Assembly: GCA_003225295.1 (NCBI GenBank) | Contig: QHYZ01000068.1 | Location: 1 to 64,000 of the forward strand | DNA from: Acidobacteriota bacterium | GTDB lineage: Bacteria > Acidobacteriota > Terriglobia > Acidiferrales > UBA7541 | Length of the DNA stretch: 64,000 nucleotides | Direction: 5' to 3' | Shown: in pieces, positions 45,201 to 53,157 of the stretch | Numbering within the stretch: the first letter of the stretch is position 1 | Layout of the letters: every line of letters starts with the position of its first letter | Notes under the pieces: generated by a model | What the model was told of the DNA's origin: nothing | Database searches by the model: none | The model's input: only the letters and a program-made list of their open reading frames with translations | Translations under genes and position numbers: made by a program

Positions 45201-45460
45201 CGAAGACGGCCAGTCTCATGGTGGTGAACGATACCTTGACGGCGCTGATGGCGCTGGTGGATGGAGCGGACTTCGCGCCATCAGAAGAATCATTTGCAGC
45301 GTATCGGCGCATCTGCAAGGGTTCGAACGAAGCTCTTGCGGCCTGGCAGGAACTGAAGAACAAAGACGCCGCCGCGCTGAACAGCATGCTGGAGAAAAGC
45401 AATCTCGCGGCGCTGCCCGAGGTACCCGATCTAGCTGCCGATACGGCTTGCGGAGACTGA
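42281..45460 (+). CDS. Giant secreted BNR/VPS10-type beta-propeller protein (copy C)
   Basis: 1,059-residue tandem paralog of copy B. A signal peptide (FRILFFAFTVLWSAGFA) leads into ESLYSEMKWRMIGPFRAGKV, the same opening as copies A and B. Asp boxes include SIDAGATWQHLG, SADGGRNWKKV, SADQGLTWTQI and TKDGGATWQNV. The domain boundary motif GRSFWILDDVTPLRQ, the LPGKYEVRLNVG sandwich strand and the helical tail are conserved. It has no strong ribosome binding site, which fits translation as the second gene of a B-C transcript. Codon choice looks like that of its neighbours, so recent transfer is not indicated. Confidence 0.85.
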   Translation: MKSLRMFRILFFAFTVLWSAGFAMAVIDRAQQIPESLYSEMKWRMIGPFRAGKVNAVAGVPGNPGVYYFGANGGGVWKTTDGGTVWKPIFDEEPVASIGALALAPSNPNIIYVGSGENNLYADITYGNGMYKSIDAGATWQHLGLEDTRHIARILVDPRNPDIVLVAAMGHSFGPNKERGVFRSADGGRNWKKVLYKDDVTGAVDLSFEPGNPRVVYATLWHGIRKPGHKGTSFGPGSGLYKSADQGLTWTQITGHGLPTGDWGRSGVAVAPGNHGQRVYLILEANEKDGGLYRSDDAGATWKKATEDRRIQGYWYMSEVFADSKNPDVVYVPSQNLYRSTDGGHTFTAIKGAPGGDDYHTVWIDPTNSQRIMLGVDQGATISLNGGQSWSTWYNQPTGQFYRLATDHRFPYWVYGPQQDSGTAGIASRGNNGQITERDWLPVGPGESGYTIPDPLDADVIYNAGPGGSVVRLSKITGQVRDISPAPVSFGSKYRFNWTIPLVFSPQDPHLLYLGTQFLLKTTDAGTSWQAVSPDLTRTRAAEKDSKQVLGTVLTIAPSEIKEGLIWVGTDDGNVQLTKDGGATWQNVTPTGVSEWSTVSIIESSHFDPGTAYAAVNRNSLDDLHPHIFRTGDFGKTWQETVNGIGDDDFVRVVREDPVRQGLMYAGTERGAYVSFDGGDHWQSLRLNMPVVAIHDLAIEQDDLVAATYGRSFWILDDVTPLRQADARVASSGAHLFAPRTAIRVRRDENQDTPLPPEVPARKNPPDGAILNYVLPANTAGDIQLEIYDADEKLVRSFSSVPAPKEPEETPFVAEYWIGHPQALSKAAGMHRFVWNLRDPDPRALHAQSPYNYPIAAIVGSTPLPPQGPLVLPGKYEVRLNVGEQVFRQPLEVKMDPRVVAARNELQSSLELQLKISALLEKNFVGYQQTKVLRGRLTELMKRPKEDAIAVAADALDAKIAALQGEATPILETPKTASLMVVNDTLTALMALVDGADFAPSEESFAAYRRICKGSNEALAAWQELKNKDAAALNSMLEKSNLAALPEVPDLAADTACGD

Positions 45461-45594
45461 GGCTAATTTCTCACTTTCTCATCTCACTGGAAGCTTCCAA
45501 CTCTCTCCAATAGGATGGCCACCCTCCAGAATACGGCAACGTCGAACCTGCAGGATCTTAGTTAGCCGCATGTCTGCAACGAAATGTGGATCAG

Positions 45595-45617
45595 CTGAGA
45601 CCCTTCGCTTCGCTCAG
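45595..45617. repeat. REP-like imperfect palindrome
   Basis: CTGAG and CTCAG arms surround CCCTTCGCTTCG and are followed by GATAACA. The CCTTCGCTTCGCTCAGGAT type of sequence resembles intergenic REP-like elements seen in many environmental genomes. It is in the gap between BNR copy C and the peroxiredoxin gene; only one clear copy was noticed in this window. Confidence 0.35.
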
Positions 45618-45732
45618 GATAACAATGGCCGGATTAGCCTTAAGAGCAGGCGCTTTCGTCGGGAGAAAGCCGGGCGAGCAGGATCACCACCGGAGCATTT
45701 CGCTTGCCCGAGGACGCCGGAAAATGACGCAC

Positions 45733-46287
45733 CTACCTTACGTCTGGAGGCTGCTGGAGTTGCGACAGATCCGCCAAGACCTCGGCGCTGTGCTTTTCGG
45801 CGTTCACGTTGAGATAGGTCTTGCGAACGATGCTATGGGGATCGATGAGAAAGGTATGGCGCGCGGAAAGCTTGGCGACCCCCAGGTTCATCAACGAGTC
45901 GTACGAGGATGAGACCTGATGGTTTGTATCCGCGAGCAGCCTGAAGCCGAGACCTTCTTTGGCGCAGAACTTCTGGTGAGTGGTTTCATCCTGAACACTC
46001 ACGCCGAGGATGATCGCGTTTTTCTCCTCATATTGCCGGAGGTCGCGCTGGAAATTGTGTGCTTCTTTGGTGCACCCGCTGGTGAAGTCCTTGGGATAGA
46101 AATAGAGCACCACCCATTTGCCGCGGAGGTCGTGCAGACGGAGAGCTTTTCCATCCTGCGAATTCAGCGTAAAGTCCGGCGCGGGCGTCCCTGAGGAGGG
46201 CGCTTTGCCTCCGGTGCGCATGGCGCGGACGACGACGATTCCGATGAACAGAACGATGATAGCTACGAAGATTCCAATCATTTTCAT
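45733..46287 (-). CDS. Membrane-anchored peroxiredoxin (Bcp/PrxQ family)
   Basis: 184-residue thiol peroxidase. An N-terminal transmembrane segment (residues 4-20) anchors it, with the thioredoxin-fold domain (about 35-180) presumably outside the cytoplasm. The peroxidatic cysteine is Cys72 in DFTSGCTKE. The usual Bcp resolving cysteine five residues later is absent; Cys108 in HQKFCAKEG is a candidate resolving residue, as in the other PrxQ subtype. It would reduce hydroperoxides using thioredoxin-like partners. It lies 46 bases downstream of the pagL-like gene on the same strand and may be co-transcribed with it. Confidence 0.88.
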   Translation of the reverse strand: MKMIGIFVAIIVLFIGIVVVRAMRTGGKAPSSGTPAPDFTLNSQDGKALRLHDLRGKWVVLYFYPKDFTSGCTKEAHNFQRDLRQYEEKNAIILGVSVQDETTHQKFCAKEGLGFRLLADTNHQVSSSYDSLMNLGVAKLSARHTFLIDPHSIVRKTYLNVNAEKHSAEVLADLSQLQQPPDVR

Positions 46288-46333
46288 CTCGCATACTCAC
46301 CTCTGGTGTTGCACTGGACACGCTGCGCAGTGG

Positions 46334-46918
46334 CTATTCCTTTTGGCTGAACAGACCGAAGCCTAAGCGAAACTGAATGGTATTAATACCTGGATTTGGC
46401 GTTGCAAGCCCAGCGTTCGAAATATGCATGTAGCGGACTTCCGCGCTGAGGTTGCGCTTGCTGCGCAGGAAGTGGAGGCCGGCTGCGCCGCTGGTGGTGA
46501 AATTGATGCGGGATGTTCCTTCGGGCACCTTGGTATTGGTAAAGAGAGTGCCGCCGCCAAGTTCGAGATACGGAACCACGCTGCTGTGCGTGTCCAGCGC
46601 CCATTTGAACGCGAAAGGGTTTATGCCAACGCCGTAGGCGGTGTTCGTTTTCTGAGCAACCATGAAGACCGGAACGGCATCCACGGCATATTCCAAGCGG
46701 CCGCGCAGGAATCCAGGTCCGTGCGGCGCAGTGAGGATCAATCCGTAGCGGAAGCCCGCATTCCATACTCCGTCGCCGGATTGGCTGCCATTGATTCCGC
46801 GGCCACCGCCGGTCCACACCTGCAACTCATGGCCGCCCTCGACGGGGCCGGCTTGCGCGCGAACTGCGGGCGCGTTGAGGAACATGGCAAAGAGGACGGC
46901 CGTTAATACTCTTCTCAC
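46334..46918 (-). CDS. pagL: PagL-like lipid A 3-O-deacylase
   Basis: 194-residue outer-membrane enzyme. A signal peptide (LTAVLFAMFLNAPAVRAQ) precedes a small beta-barrel. The catalytic His-x-Ser motif is His165 and Ser167 in RYMHISNAGL, followed by NPGINTIQFRLGF, matching the C-terminal signature of PagL/acyloxyacyl hydrolase-like proteins. It would remove the 3-O acyl chain from lipid A and alter the outer leaflet. Starts with GTG at 46918 after AGGAG. The presence of this gene implies an LPS-bearing outer membrane. Confidence 0.82.
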   Translation of the reverse strand: MRRVLTAVLFAMFLNAPAVRAQAGPVEGGHELQVWTGGGRGINGSQSGDGVWNAGFRYGLILTAPHGPGFLRGRLEYAVDAVPVFMVAQKTNTAYGVGINPFAFKWALDTHSSVVPYLELGGGTLFTNTKVPEGTSRINFTTSGAAGLHFLRSKRNLSAEVRYMHISNAGLATPNPGINTIQFRLGFGLFSQKE

Positions 46919-47013
46919 AGAGGGCGCTCCTTCCAGTTCTTTGATTCCCGCCGCCGCGGTCTTGGTGCTGAGAAGATATAGAAAACTGGTTCGAAAGGCG
47001 ACTCCCTTCTACT

Positions 47014-47190
47014 CTATTCGAGGTAAGTGCAGACGATGTGGATGACATCGTCGGCAGCTTCTTCCGAGGATTTGGAATTGCGAGGCATGTGGTCGCGGAT
47101 GTGGTCTTCGATCAGCTCGGCCATGAGGCTGTTGATGGCGCCGCGGGCGGCGGAGAGATTGCTGGCCAAGAGCCTTGGGAATTCCGGCAT
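47014..47190 (-). pseudogene. C-terminal remnant of a CsoR/FrmR/RcnR-type metal/formaldehyde regulator
   Basis: This 58-codon frame contains SAARGAINSLMAELIEDHI followed by DDVIHIVCTYLE, which aligns by eye with the C-terminal two helices of RcnR/FrmR-type repressors (the IRGAVNGLM and DVVLKVLDSY segments). The N-terminal helix with the RIEGQ-like motif and the invariant cysteine is missing; a Pro stands where the Cys should be. An in-frame TGA lies directly upstream of the ATG, and the sequence beyond it becomes the porin leader. It is most simply a truncated gene, although a short peptide could be made. Confidence 0.6.
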
Positions 47191-47263
47191 TGTTCATGCG
47201 GTGGTAACCACTCCAGGCTTATCTTGGGCGGCGGCAGTAGCTGACGAATCCAGGGGACAAACA

Positions 47264-48742
47264 ATGTCCAGAAGTTTTTTGTGTTTGCCTTGGTATTTGC
47301 GGGTTGGAGCTGCCTGGCTGGCTATCCTGGCGGTTTCTCCGGCCGTGCACGCACAAGAAGCATCTGTTCCGGGACCTCCGATTCCGATCGCTGCTCCCGA
47401 AGAGACAACGGAAGACGATGCAGTCCCGGCGATGTTTGCACATCCGGAGACGGACCGCTGGTGGATTTCGGGCCAGGCGAATTGGATCTCGCAGTGGCAT
47501 CCCGCGTTTCATTCTCCTTATGAGGGACCGCGAAGCCTGTCTCCACAAGCGCAGGATGCCACTTCACGCGTGCTCACCCTATTTACGGGCGTGCGTTTCA
47601 CGAATACAAACGAACTGCTCTGTGATGTTCAGGAAACCGGCGGCCATGGAATCGGCGAGGCCGTCGGCCTGGCGGGTGTCACGAATCTGGACATCGTACG
47701 AAACCCCGATCTAAGCAAAGCGCCTTACCTGGCTAGACTCATATGGCACCACATCATTCCTCTGGGGCGCAAGAAAATCGACAGCTCCCGTTCGCCGCTC
47801 TCACTTTTTTCCTTGCTTCCCGAGCGCAGGCTGGAAATCCGCTTCGGCAAGTTCAGTTTGGCGGACTTCTTTGATACCAATACTTACGGCACCGACACCA
47901 CTTTTCAGTTCATGAACTGGACCGTGGATAACAACGGCGCGTACGACTATGCGGCGGACACGCGAGGATTCGCGTTTGCGACGATGCTCGAGTATCACGA
48001 GCGACGCTGGGCGGTACGCTTTGCGGAAGCCTTGATGCCGAAAGTGGCCAACGGCATTCACCTCGATGCGGACATGAGCCGAGCCCGCGCAGAAAATGTG
48101 GAATTCGAACTGCACGGCACGATGCTTCGACATCAAGCAGGAACTATCCGCTTCCTGAGTTTCATCAATCGCGCCAACATGGGCAGCTACCGCGAAGCGG
48201 TCGACGGTTTTCTCTCAGGTCTGACTCTCAAACCCGATATCACCGCGCATCCACTCCATACCACGATCAAGTATGGATTTGGCTTGAATTTTGAACAGCC
48301 GCTGAATGGTTGGGTGGGCGCGTTTGGCAGGTGGGGGTGGGACGAGGGCCGGCATGAGTCGTTTGCCTATACGGAAGTGGATCAGACAGTGGAAATTGGC
48401 TTGGGCGGCAAAGGCAAGCCGTGGCATAGAAAATTCGACCACGCGGGACTGGTATTTGTTTCGAACGGTATCTCGCGAGACCACCAGGAATATCTCGCTC
48501 TCGGTGGTTCCGGTTTTCTTCTCGGCGACGGCCGTCTCAATTACCGCCGCGAGAACATTATCGAGACTTATTACACGCTGCATGTTTGGCGGGGACTTTA
48601 TCCTTCGTTTGGCCTGCAGCACATCAACAATCCTGGCTACAACCAAGACCGGGGGACCGCTAGTCGTGCCCACCATGCGGCTCCATCTCGAGTTCTGAAT
48701 ACCGGAAACTCCTTGGCAGCAGACCAAAAGTCTGCTAACTAA
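47264..48742 (+). CDS. OprB-family carbohydrate porin
   Basis: 492-residue exported outer-membrane protein. A signal peptide (VGAAWLAILAVSPAVHAQ) is followed by WWISGQANWISQWHPAFHSPYEGPRSL-type sequence (described in part), the entry motif of OprB-family sugar porins, then a barrel of about 400 residues and a non-barrel tail. ATG 47264 has AGGGGA 8 bases upstream. It probably allows diffusion of sugars or other small solutes across the outer membrane. It directly adjoins the decayed metal-regulator frame on the other strand. Confidence 0.82.
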   Translation: MSRSFLCLPWYLRVGAAWLAILAVSPAVHAQEASVPGPPIPIAAPEETTEDDAVPAMFAHPETDRWWISGQANWISQWHPAFHSPYEGPRSLSPQAQDATSRVLTLFTGVRFTNTNELLCDVQETGGHGIGEAVGLAGVTNLDIVRNPDLSKAPYLARLIWHHIIPLGRKKIDSSRSPLSLFSLLPERRLEIRFGKFSLADFFDTNTYGTDTTFQFMNWTVDNNGAYDYAADTRGFAFATMLEYHERRWAVRFAEALMPKVANGIHLDADMSRARAENVEFELHGTMLRHQAGTIRFLSFINRANMGSYREAVDGFLSGLTLKPDITAHPLHTTIKYGFGLNFEQPLNGWVGAFGRWGWDEGRHESFAYTEVDQTVEIGLGGKGKPWHRKFDHAGLVFVSNGISRDHQEYLALGGSGFLLGDGRLNYRRENIIETYYTLHVWRGLYPSFGLQHINNPGYNQDRGTASRAHHAAPSRVLNTGNSLAADQKSAN

Positions 48743-48834
48743 GTGCTGCTCGTTTAATCCGAGTCATCAAATGTTGGCCTTTTAGATCCCTTCCGTTTGG
48801 GGTGTTGCCACTTAACGTTGGGTTGGGGGGAGTA

Positions 48835-49638
48835 ATGAAAGTAGATTTGCGAGTGACTCCGTTTATGGAGTTCACCAGGGTGGTCCGTTTTTTCTTTCCG
48901 GTATTGGCGACCATCGTATTCTTTTCTTTCGCTGCCAGCGCACAAACGGTTGATGAGGTCATCGCCAAGAATATTCAGGCGCATGGTGGACTCGACAAGC
49001 TGAAGGCCGTGCGCAGCATGCGCACCACGGCAAGGTTCAGCCAAGGTTCCTTTCGCGCCGAATTTCGTCAGGAAAACAAGCGCGCCGACAAGGTTCGAGA
49101 AGAATTAATCATTCAAGGGCTGGCGCAGGTGCAGGCCTACGACGGCAAGACGGGATGGCAGATCTCACCTTTCGGTGGGCGCAAAGATCCGGAGCTACTC
49201 TCCCAGGACGACCTGAAAAGCTTGGTCGTGGACGCCGATATCGATGGGCCTCTGGTGGAGTACAAAGAGAAGGGCCACAAGGCCGAACTCGTGGGGCACG
49301 ACTCGATGGAAGGAACGGATTGCTTCAAAATCAAGCTGAGCATGAAGAACGGAGACGTGCGCTACTACTACCTCGATGCCGACTCGTTTCTCGAGTTGAA
49401 GCTGGAAATTCAAACTACGATTCGCGGCGCGCTGCAGGAGAACGAGCTGTACTACGGCGACTACGAACTGGTAAACGGCATCTATTATCCATTCGCCGTC
49501 GAGCAAGCGCAAAAAGGCAGCGCGTCACGTGCGCAAATCTCCGTTGAAAAGATCGAACAAAACGTACCGCTGGAAGACGCACATTTCTCGATGCCGGTCT
49601 CCAAACCGGAGACCAAGGCGCCGCCGGCCGGAAAGTGA
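48835..49638 (+). CDS. Outer-membrane lipoprotein-sorting-like (LolA/LolB-fold) protein
   Basis: 267-residue exported protein. A signal peptide (FFPVLATIVFFSFAASAQ) is followed by VDEVIAKNIQAHGGLDKLKAV, a recurrent start of LolA-like domain proteins in this type of organism, and a single open beta-barrel of about 210 residues (YYYLDADSFLELKLEIQT). The C-terminus is Pro/Lys-rich. Such proteins bind lipids or acyl chains in the periplasm; the ligand here is unknown. GGGGGAG precedes the ATG by 3 bases. It is probably co-transcribed with BNR copy D, whose start is 82 bases downstream. Confidence 0.72.
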   Translation: MKVDLRVTPFMEFTRVVRFFFPVLATIVFFSFAASAQTVDEVIAKNIQAHGGLDKLKAVRSMRTTARFSQGSFRAEFRQENKRADKVREELIIQGLAQVQAYDGKTGWQISPFGGRKDPELLSQDDLKSLVVDADIDGPLVEYKEKGHKAELVGHDSMEGTDCFKIKLSMKNGDVRYYYLDADSFLELKLEIQTTIRGALQENELYYGDYELVNGIYYPFAVEQAQKGSASRAQISVEKIEQNVPLEDAHFSMPVSKPETKAPPAGK

Positions 49639-49720
49639 TTCTCTGCCGCACGAAAATTCATGGATGGGACTTACACCAAAGAGCCGTGGTTTCTACTTTA
49701 TCGCTGAGGAATCCGCCAAT

Positions 49721-52700
49721 ATGCGCAAATCAATCCGCTGCTTTGCTGCCGTGATGATGGTGTTTCTCGCTACGATGATTATTGCTGGGCCCGCGCCCGC
49801 CCAAGACACCAAATTCGATTCGGACACGATTTCCGGTCTCGGTGCGCGAAACATCGGCTCCGCCTCCATGAGCGGGCGCGTGGCCGCGATTGCGGCAGTA
49901 AAAGAGGACGGACGGCTGACGGTCTATATTGGTGCGGCCAGCGGCGGCGTCTGGAAATCTTCGAACGGCGGCACCACGTTCAAGCCCGTTTTCGATAAGG
50001 AAGCCGCGCAGTCCATTGGCGCCATCACCATTGATCCGCAAGCGCCGAAAACGATCTGGGCCGGCACGGGCGAAGCCTGGACACGTAACAGTGCGTCCAT
50101 CGGCACTGGCATCTACAAGTCGACGGATGGCGGCGACAGCTGGACCAACATGGGTCTGCAGAATTCTGAACGTATTGCGAAAATTATTGTCGATCCGAAG
50201 AACAGCAGTACCGTTTACGCCTGCGTGCCTGGAAAACTGTGGAGCGACAGTGAGGACCGCGGGGTCTACAAAACTACCGACGGCGGCAAGGGCTGGAGCA
50301 AGATTCTCAAAGGCGCGAATCTCTCGACCGGCTGCTCGATGATTTCCATGAATCCGCAAGACCCCAACGTCATTTTCGCGGGCATGTGGGACTTTCGCCG
50401 GAAGGGATGGACGTTCCGTTCGGGCGGTGAGAATCCCACCGCGCCCAGCGGCAGCGGTTTTTTCCAGACCACCGATGGCGGAAGCACCTGGAATGAGCTG
50501 GATGAAAAGAGCGCCAAAGGGCTCCCTGCGAAACCCTGGGGGCGCGTTGCCGTCACGATTGCCCCGGCAAAACCAAATGTTGTGTACGCTATGATCGAAT
50601 CGACTCGCAGCGCTCTTTTCCGCTCCGAAGATGGCGGCAAGACGTGGGAAGAGCGAGACCGCAGCAATTGGATGGTCTGGCGGCCGTTTTACTTCGCCAA
50701 CCTGATCGTCGATCCGAAAAACGAGAACAAGGTTTACAAGCCGGACCTCACATTGATTGTGAGCGAGGATGGCGGCAGAAGCTTCAGCGTGATCGGGAAC
50801 GGCGCACACGGGGATTTCCATGATGTCTGGGTGAATCCCGACAATAGCGATCATGTCATCGCCGGCGATGACGGAGGCGTTTGGTATTCCTACGACGGCG
50901 GCAATACCTGGTGGAAGGGCAACAACCTTCCCATCTCGCAGTTCTATCACGTGAGCGCGGACAACGCCGATCCTTACCACGTATTCGGCGGATTGCAGGA
51001 CAACAGCGTGTGGATCGGGGACTCACAGTATCCGGGCGGAATTACCAACGGCCGCTGGGAAAATATTTTTGGAGGGGATGGGTTCTGGGTATTTCCGGAT
51101 CCCGCCGACGCGAACTACGTTTACGCCGAATCACAGGGCGGCGAGATCGGTCGAGTGAATCGATTCACACTCGAGGCCCGGCTCATCAAGCCGCAACCCA
51201 ATTACGGGGAAGGGAAGTTGCGTTTCAACTGGAACACTCCGATCCACATGAGCCCCAATGAGAAGGGCACGATTTACATCGGCGCACAATTCCTGTTCCG
51301 CTCCCGCGACCACGGTCAATCGTGGGACCGCATCTCGCCAGATCTCACTACGAATGACCCGCAGAAACAAAAACAGGAAGAATCCGGCGGCGTAACTGTC
51401 GACAATTCCTATGCGGAGATGCACACCACGATCTACTCCATCAGCGAGTCGCCGCGCGATGGTCAAACCATCTGGGTTGGAACCGATGACGGAAATCTCC
51501 AACTGACGCGCGATGGCGCCAAGTCCTGGACCAATGTCGTCGGCAATATTCCGAATCTGCCGAAAGCCTCGTGGGTTTCGTGGGTGGAAGCGAGCCTCTA
51601 TGATGCGGGTACCGCTTATGCAACGTTCGATCGGCATACGTTTGGAGATATGGGGCCTCACGTCTTCAAGACCACGGACTACGGGAAGACCTGGACGCCG
51701 ATCGTAGTCGCAGACAGCGGTGTGCGCGGCTATGCGCATGTCATCAAGGAAGACTCGCTGGTGCCCAATCTGCTCTTCCTGGGAACCGAATTCGGTCTCT
51801 GGATTTCACTGGATAGCGGTAAACACTGGGCGCAATACAAAGGTCACGAATTCCCCAACGTAGCTGTCCGAGACATCGTGGTGCACCCGCGCGAATCGGA
51901 TCTGGTGGTGGCCACCCATGGCCGCGGCATTTGGGTCGTGGACGACATCACGACGTTGCGTAAGCTGACTCCCGAAGTCATGGCGCAAGAAGCTGTTTTC
52001 CTCCGGGCCAAGCCCGCGCAGCAGCGGCTCCCGGCCAATGGCGGCTGGGCGGAAGGAAGCGCAGTGTTCACCGGGCCCAATCCACCGGACGCGGCGCTGA
52101 TTACCTACTACCAGAGCAAGCGTCACATTTTTGGGAAAATGAAACTGGAGATTTTCGATTCCCAGGGCCAGCTGGTGGATACCCTCCCTCCGAACAGCCG
52201 CCGCGGCATCAGCCGCGTGGAGTGGCCCATGCGCCTTAAGGCGCCCCACGTTCCTCCCGCCGCCACGGCTGCGTTTGAAGCGAACCAGGGCCCCAGAGTT
52301 TTGCCCGGCACCTACACAGTGAAAATGACGCGCGGGAAAGAGACCTACACCACGCAGCTTGTCCTGGAACTTGATCCGCGTGCTAAGTTCTCGATGGAAG
52401 ATCGCAGACTGGAATTCGACGCAGCGATGCGCGCCTACCGACTGCTCGGGGAGATGAGCTTCCAAGTCGATCGCATCAACGGCGTTCACGACGCACTCAT
52501 GGAGCGCGGCACAAAACTGAAGGGAGACCCCGCCTTCGGCAAGAGGCTACAGGAACTCGCCGGCAAAGTGGAAGCCATGCGAAAGAAGATCGTGGCCACG
52601 ACGGAAGGAGGAGCCATCACCGGTGAGGAGCGAATCCGTGAAAAAACGACGCAACTTTACGGCGTCATCTTGAACTATGAAGGCCGTCCAACCGACTATC

Positions 52701-52918
52701 AGATCGCGCGCATCGATTCGTTGAAGAAAGAACTGGAAAAAGTGGCCGGTGAATTTGATGCCGTTGTTACCAAGGAGCTTCCCGCCGTGAACAAAACACT
52801 CTCGCAGAAAAAACTGGAAGCCATCCAGCCGATGGACCGCAAAGCCTGGGATGTCGCGAACAGCGATTCGGAAGAAGGGGCCCGCACTGGCGGCGCTGCC
52901 TTGCATGAACGCGATTAA
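49721..52918 (+). CDS. Giant secreted BNR/VPS10-type beta-propeller protein (copy D)
   Basis: 1,065-residue exported protein, the most divergent of the four copies. The signal peptide ends near IIAGPAPAQ. Asp boxes include SSNGGTTFKPV, STDGGDSWTNMG, TTDGGKGWSKI, SEDGGKTWEE and TRDGAKSWTNV. GRGIWVVDDITTLRK replaces the GRSFWILDD motif of the other copies; LPGTYTVKMTRG and a helical C-terminus follow. ATG 49721 has GAGGA about 10 bases upstream. It lies downstream of a LolA-like gene rather than next to peptidases. Function unknown. Confidence 0.85.
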   Translation: MRKSIRCFAAVMMVFLATMIIAGPAPAQDTKFDSDTISGLGARNIGSASMSGRVAAIAAVKEDGRLTVYIGAASGGVWKSSNGGTTFKPVFDKEAAQSIGAITIDPQAPKTIWAGTGEAWTRNSASIGTGIYKSTDGGDSWTNMGLQNSERIAKIIVDPKNSSTVYACVPGKLWSDSEDRGVYKTTDGGKGWSKILKGANLSTGCSMISMNPQDPNVIFAGMWDFRRKGWTFRSGGENPTAPSGSGFFQTTDGGSTWNELDEKSAKGLPAKPWGRVAVTIAPAKPNVVYAMIESTRSALFRSEDGGKTWEERDRSNWMVWRPFYFANLIVDPKNENKVYKPDLTLIVSEDGGRSFSVIGNGAHGDFHDVWVNPDNSDHVIAGDDGGVWYSYDGGNTWWKGNNLPISQFYHVSADNADPYHVFGGLQDNSVWIGDSQYPGGITNGRWENIFGGDGFWVFPDPADANYVYAESQGGEIGRVNRFTLEARLIKPQPNYGEGKLRFNWNTPIHMSPNEKGTIYIGAQFLFRSRDHGQSWDRISPDLTTNDPQKQKQEESGGVTVDNSYAEMHTTIYSISESPRDGQTIWVGTDDGNLQLTRDGAKSWTNVVGNIPNLPKASWVSWVEASLYDAGTAYATFDRHTFGDMGPHVFKTTDYGKTWTPIVVADSGVRGYAHVIKEDSLVPNLLFLGTEFGLWISLDSGKHWAQYKGHEFPNVAVRDIVVHPRESDLVVATHGRGIWVVDDITTLRKLTPEVMAQEAVFLRAKPAQQRLPANGGWAEGSAVFTGPNPPDAALITYYQSKRHIFGKMKLEIFDSQGQLVDTLPPNSRRGISRVEWPMRLKAPHVPPAATAAFEANQGPRVLPGTYTVKMTRGKETYTTQLVLELDPRAKFSMEDRRLEFDAAMRAYRLLGEMSFQVDRINGVHDALMERGTKLKGDPAFGKRLQELAGKVEAMRKKIVATTEGGAITGEERIREKTTQLYGVILNYEGRPTDYQIARIDSLKKELEKVAGEFDAVVTKELPAVNKTLSQKKLEAIQPMDRKAWDVANSDSEEGARTGGAALHERD

Positions 52919-53157
52919 TTTCTACGTGGCCTATAATTGCCGCATTTCTAAACCACCCTCCGCAAACACATGACCATGTCGGCGAGATAGATGCGAACAA
53001 GTACAGCGACTCTCGAGCATCGAAGGCTGCGGGATACGCTTATAACCGAACGGTGCGCGGGACCTCCGGCCCGCCTGCAGGCATTGACCTTTCCGATGGC
53101 GGGTCCAGTGAATCACTCGTTCGCCGTCGCCCGGAAGGACGAAGGCGGATGTCAGTC

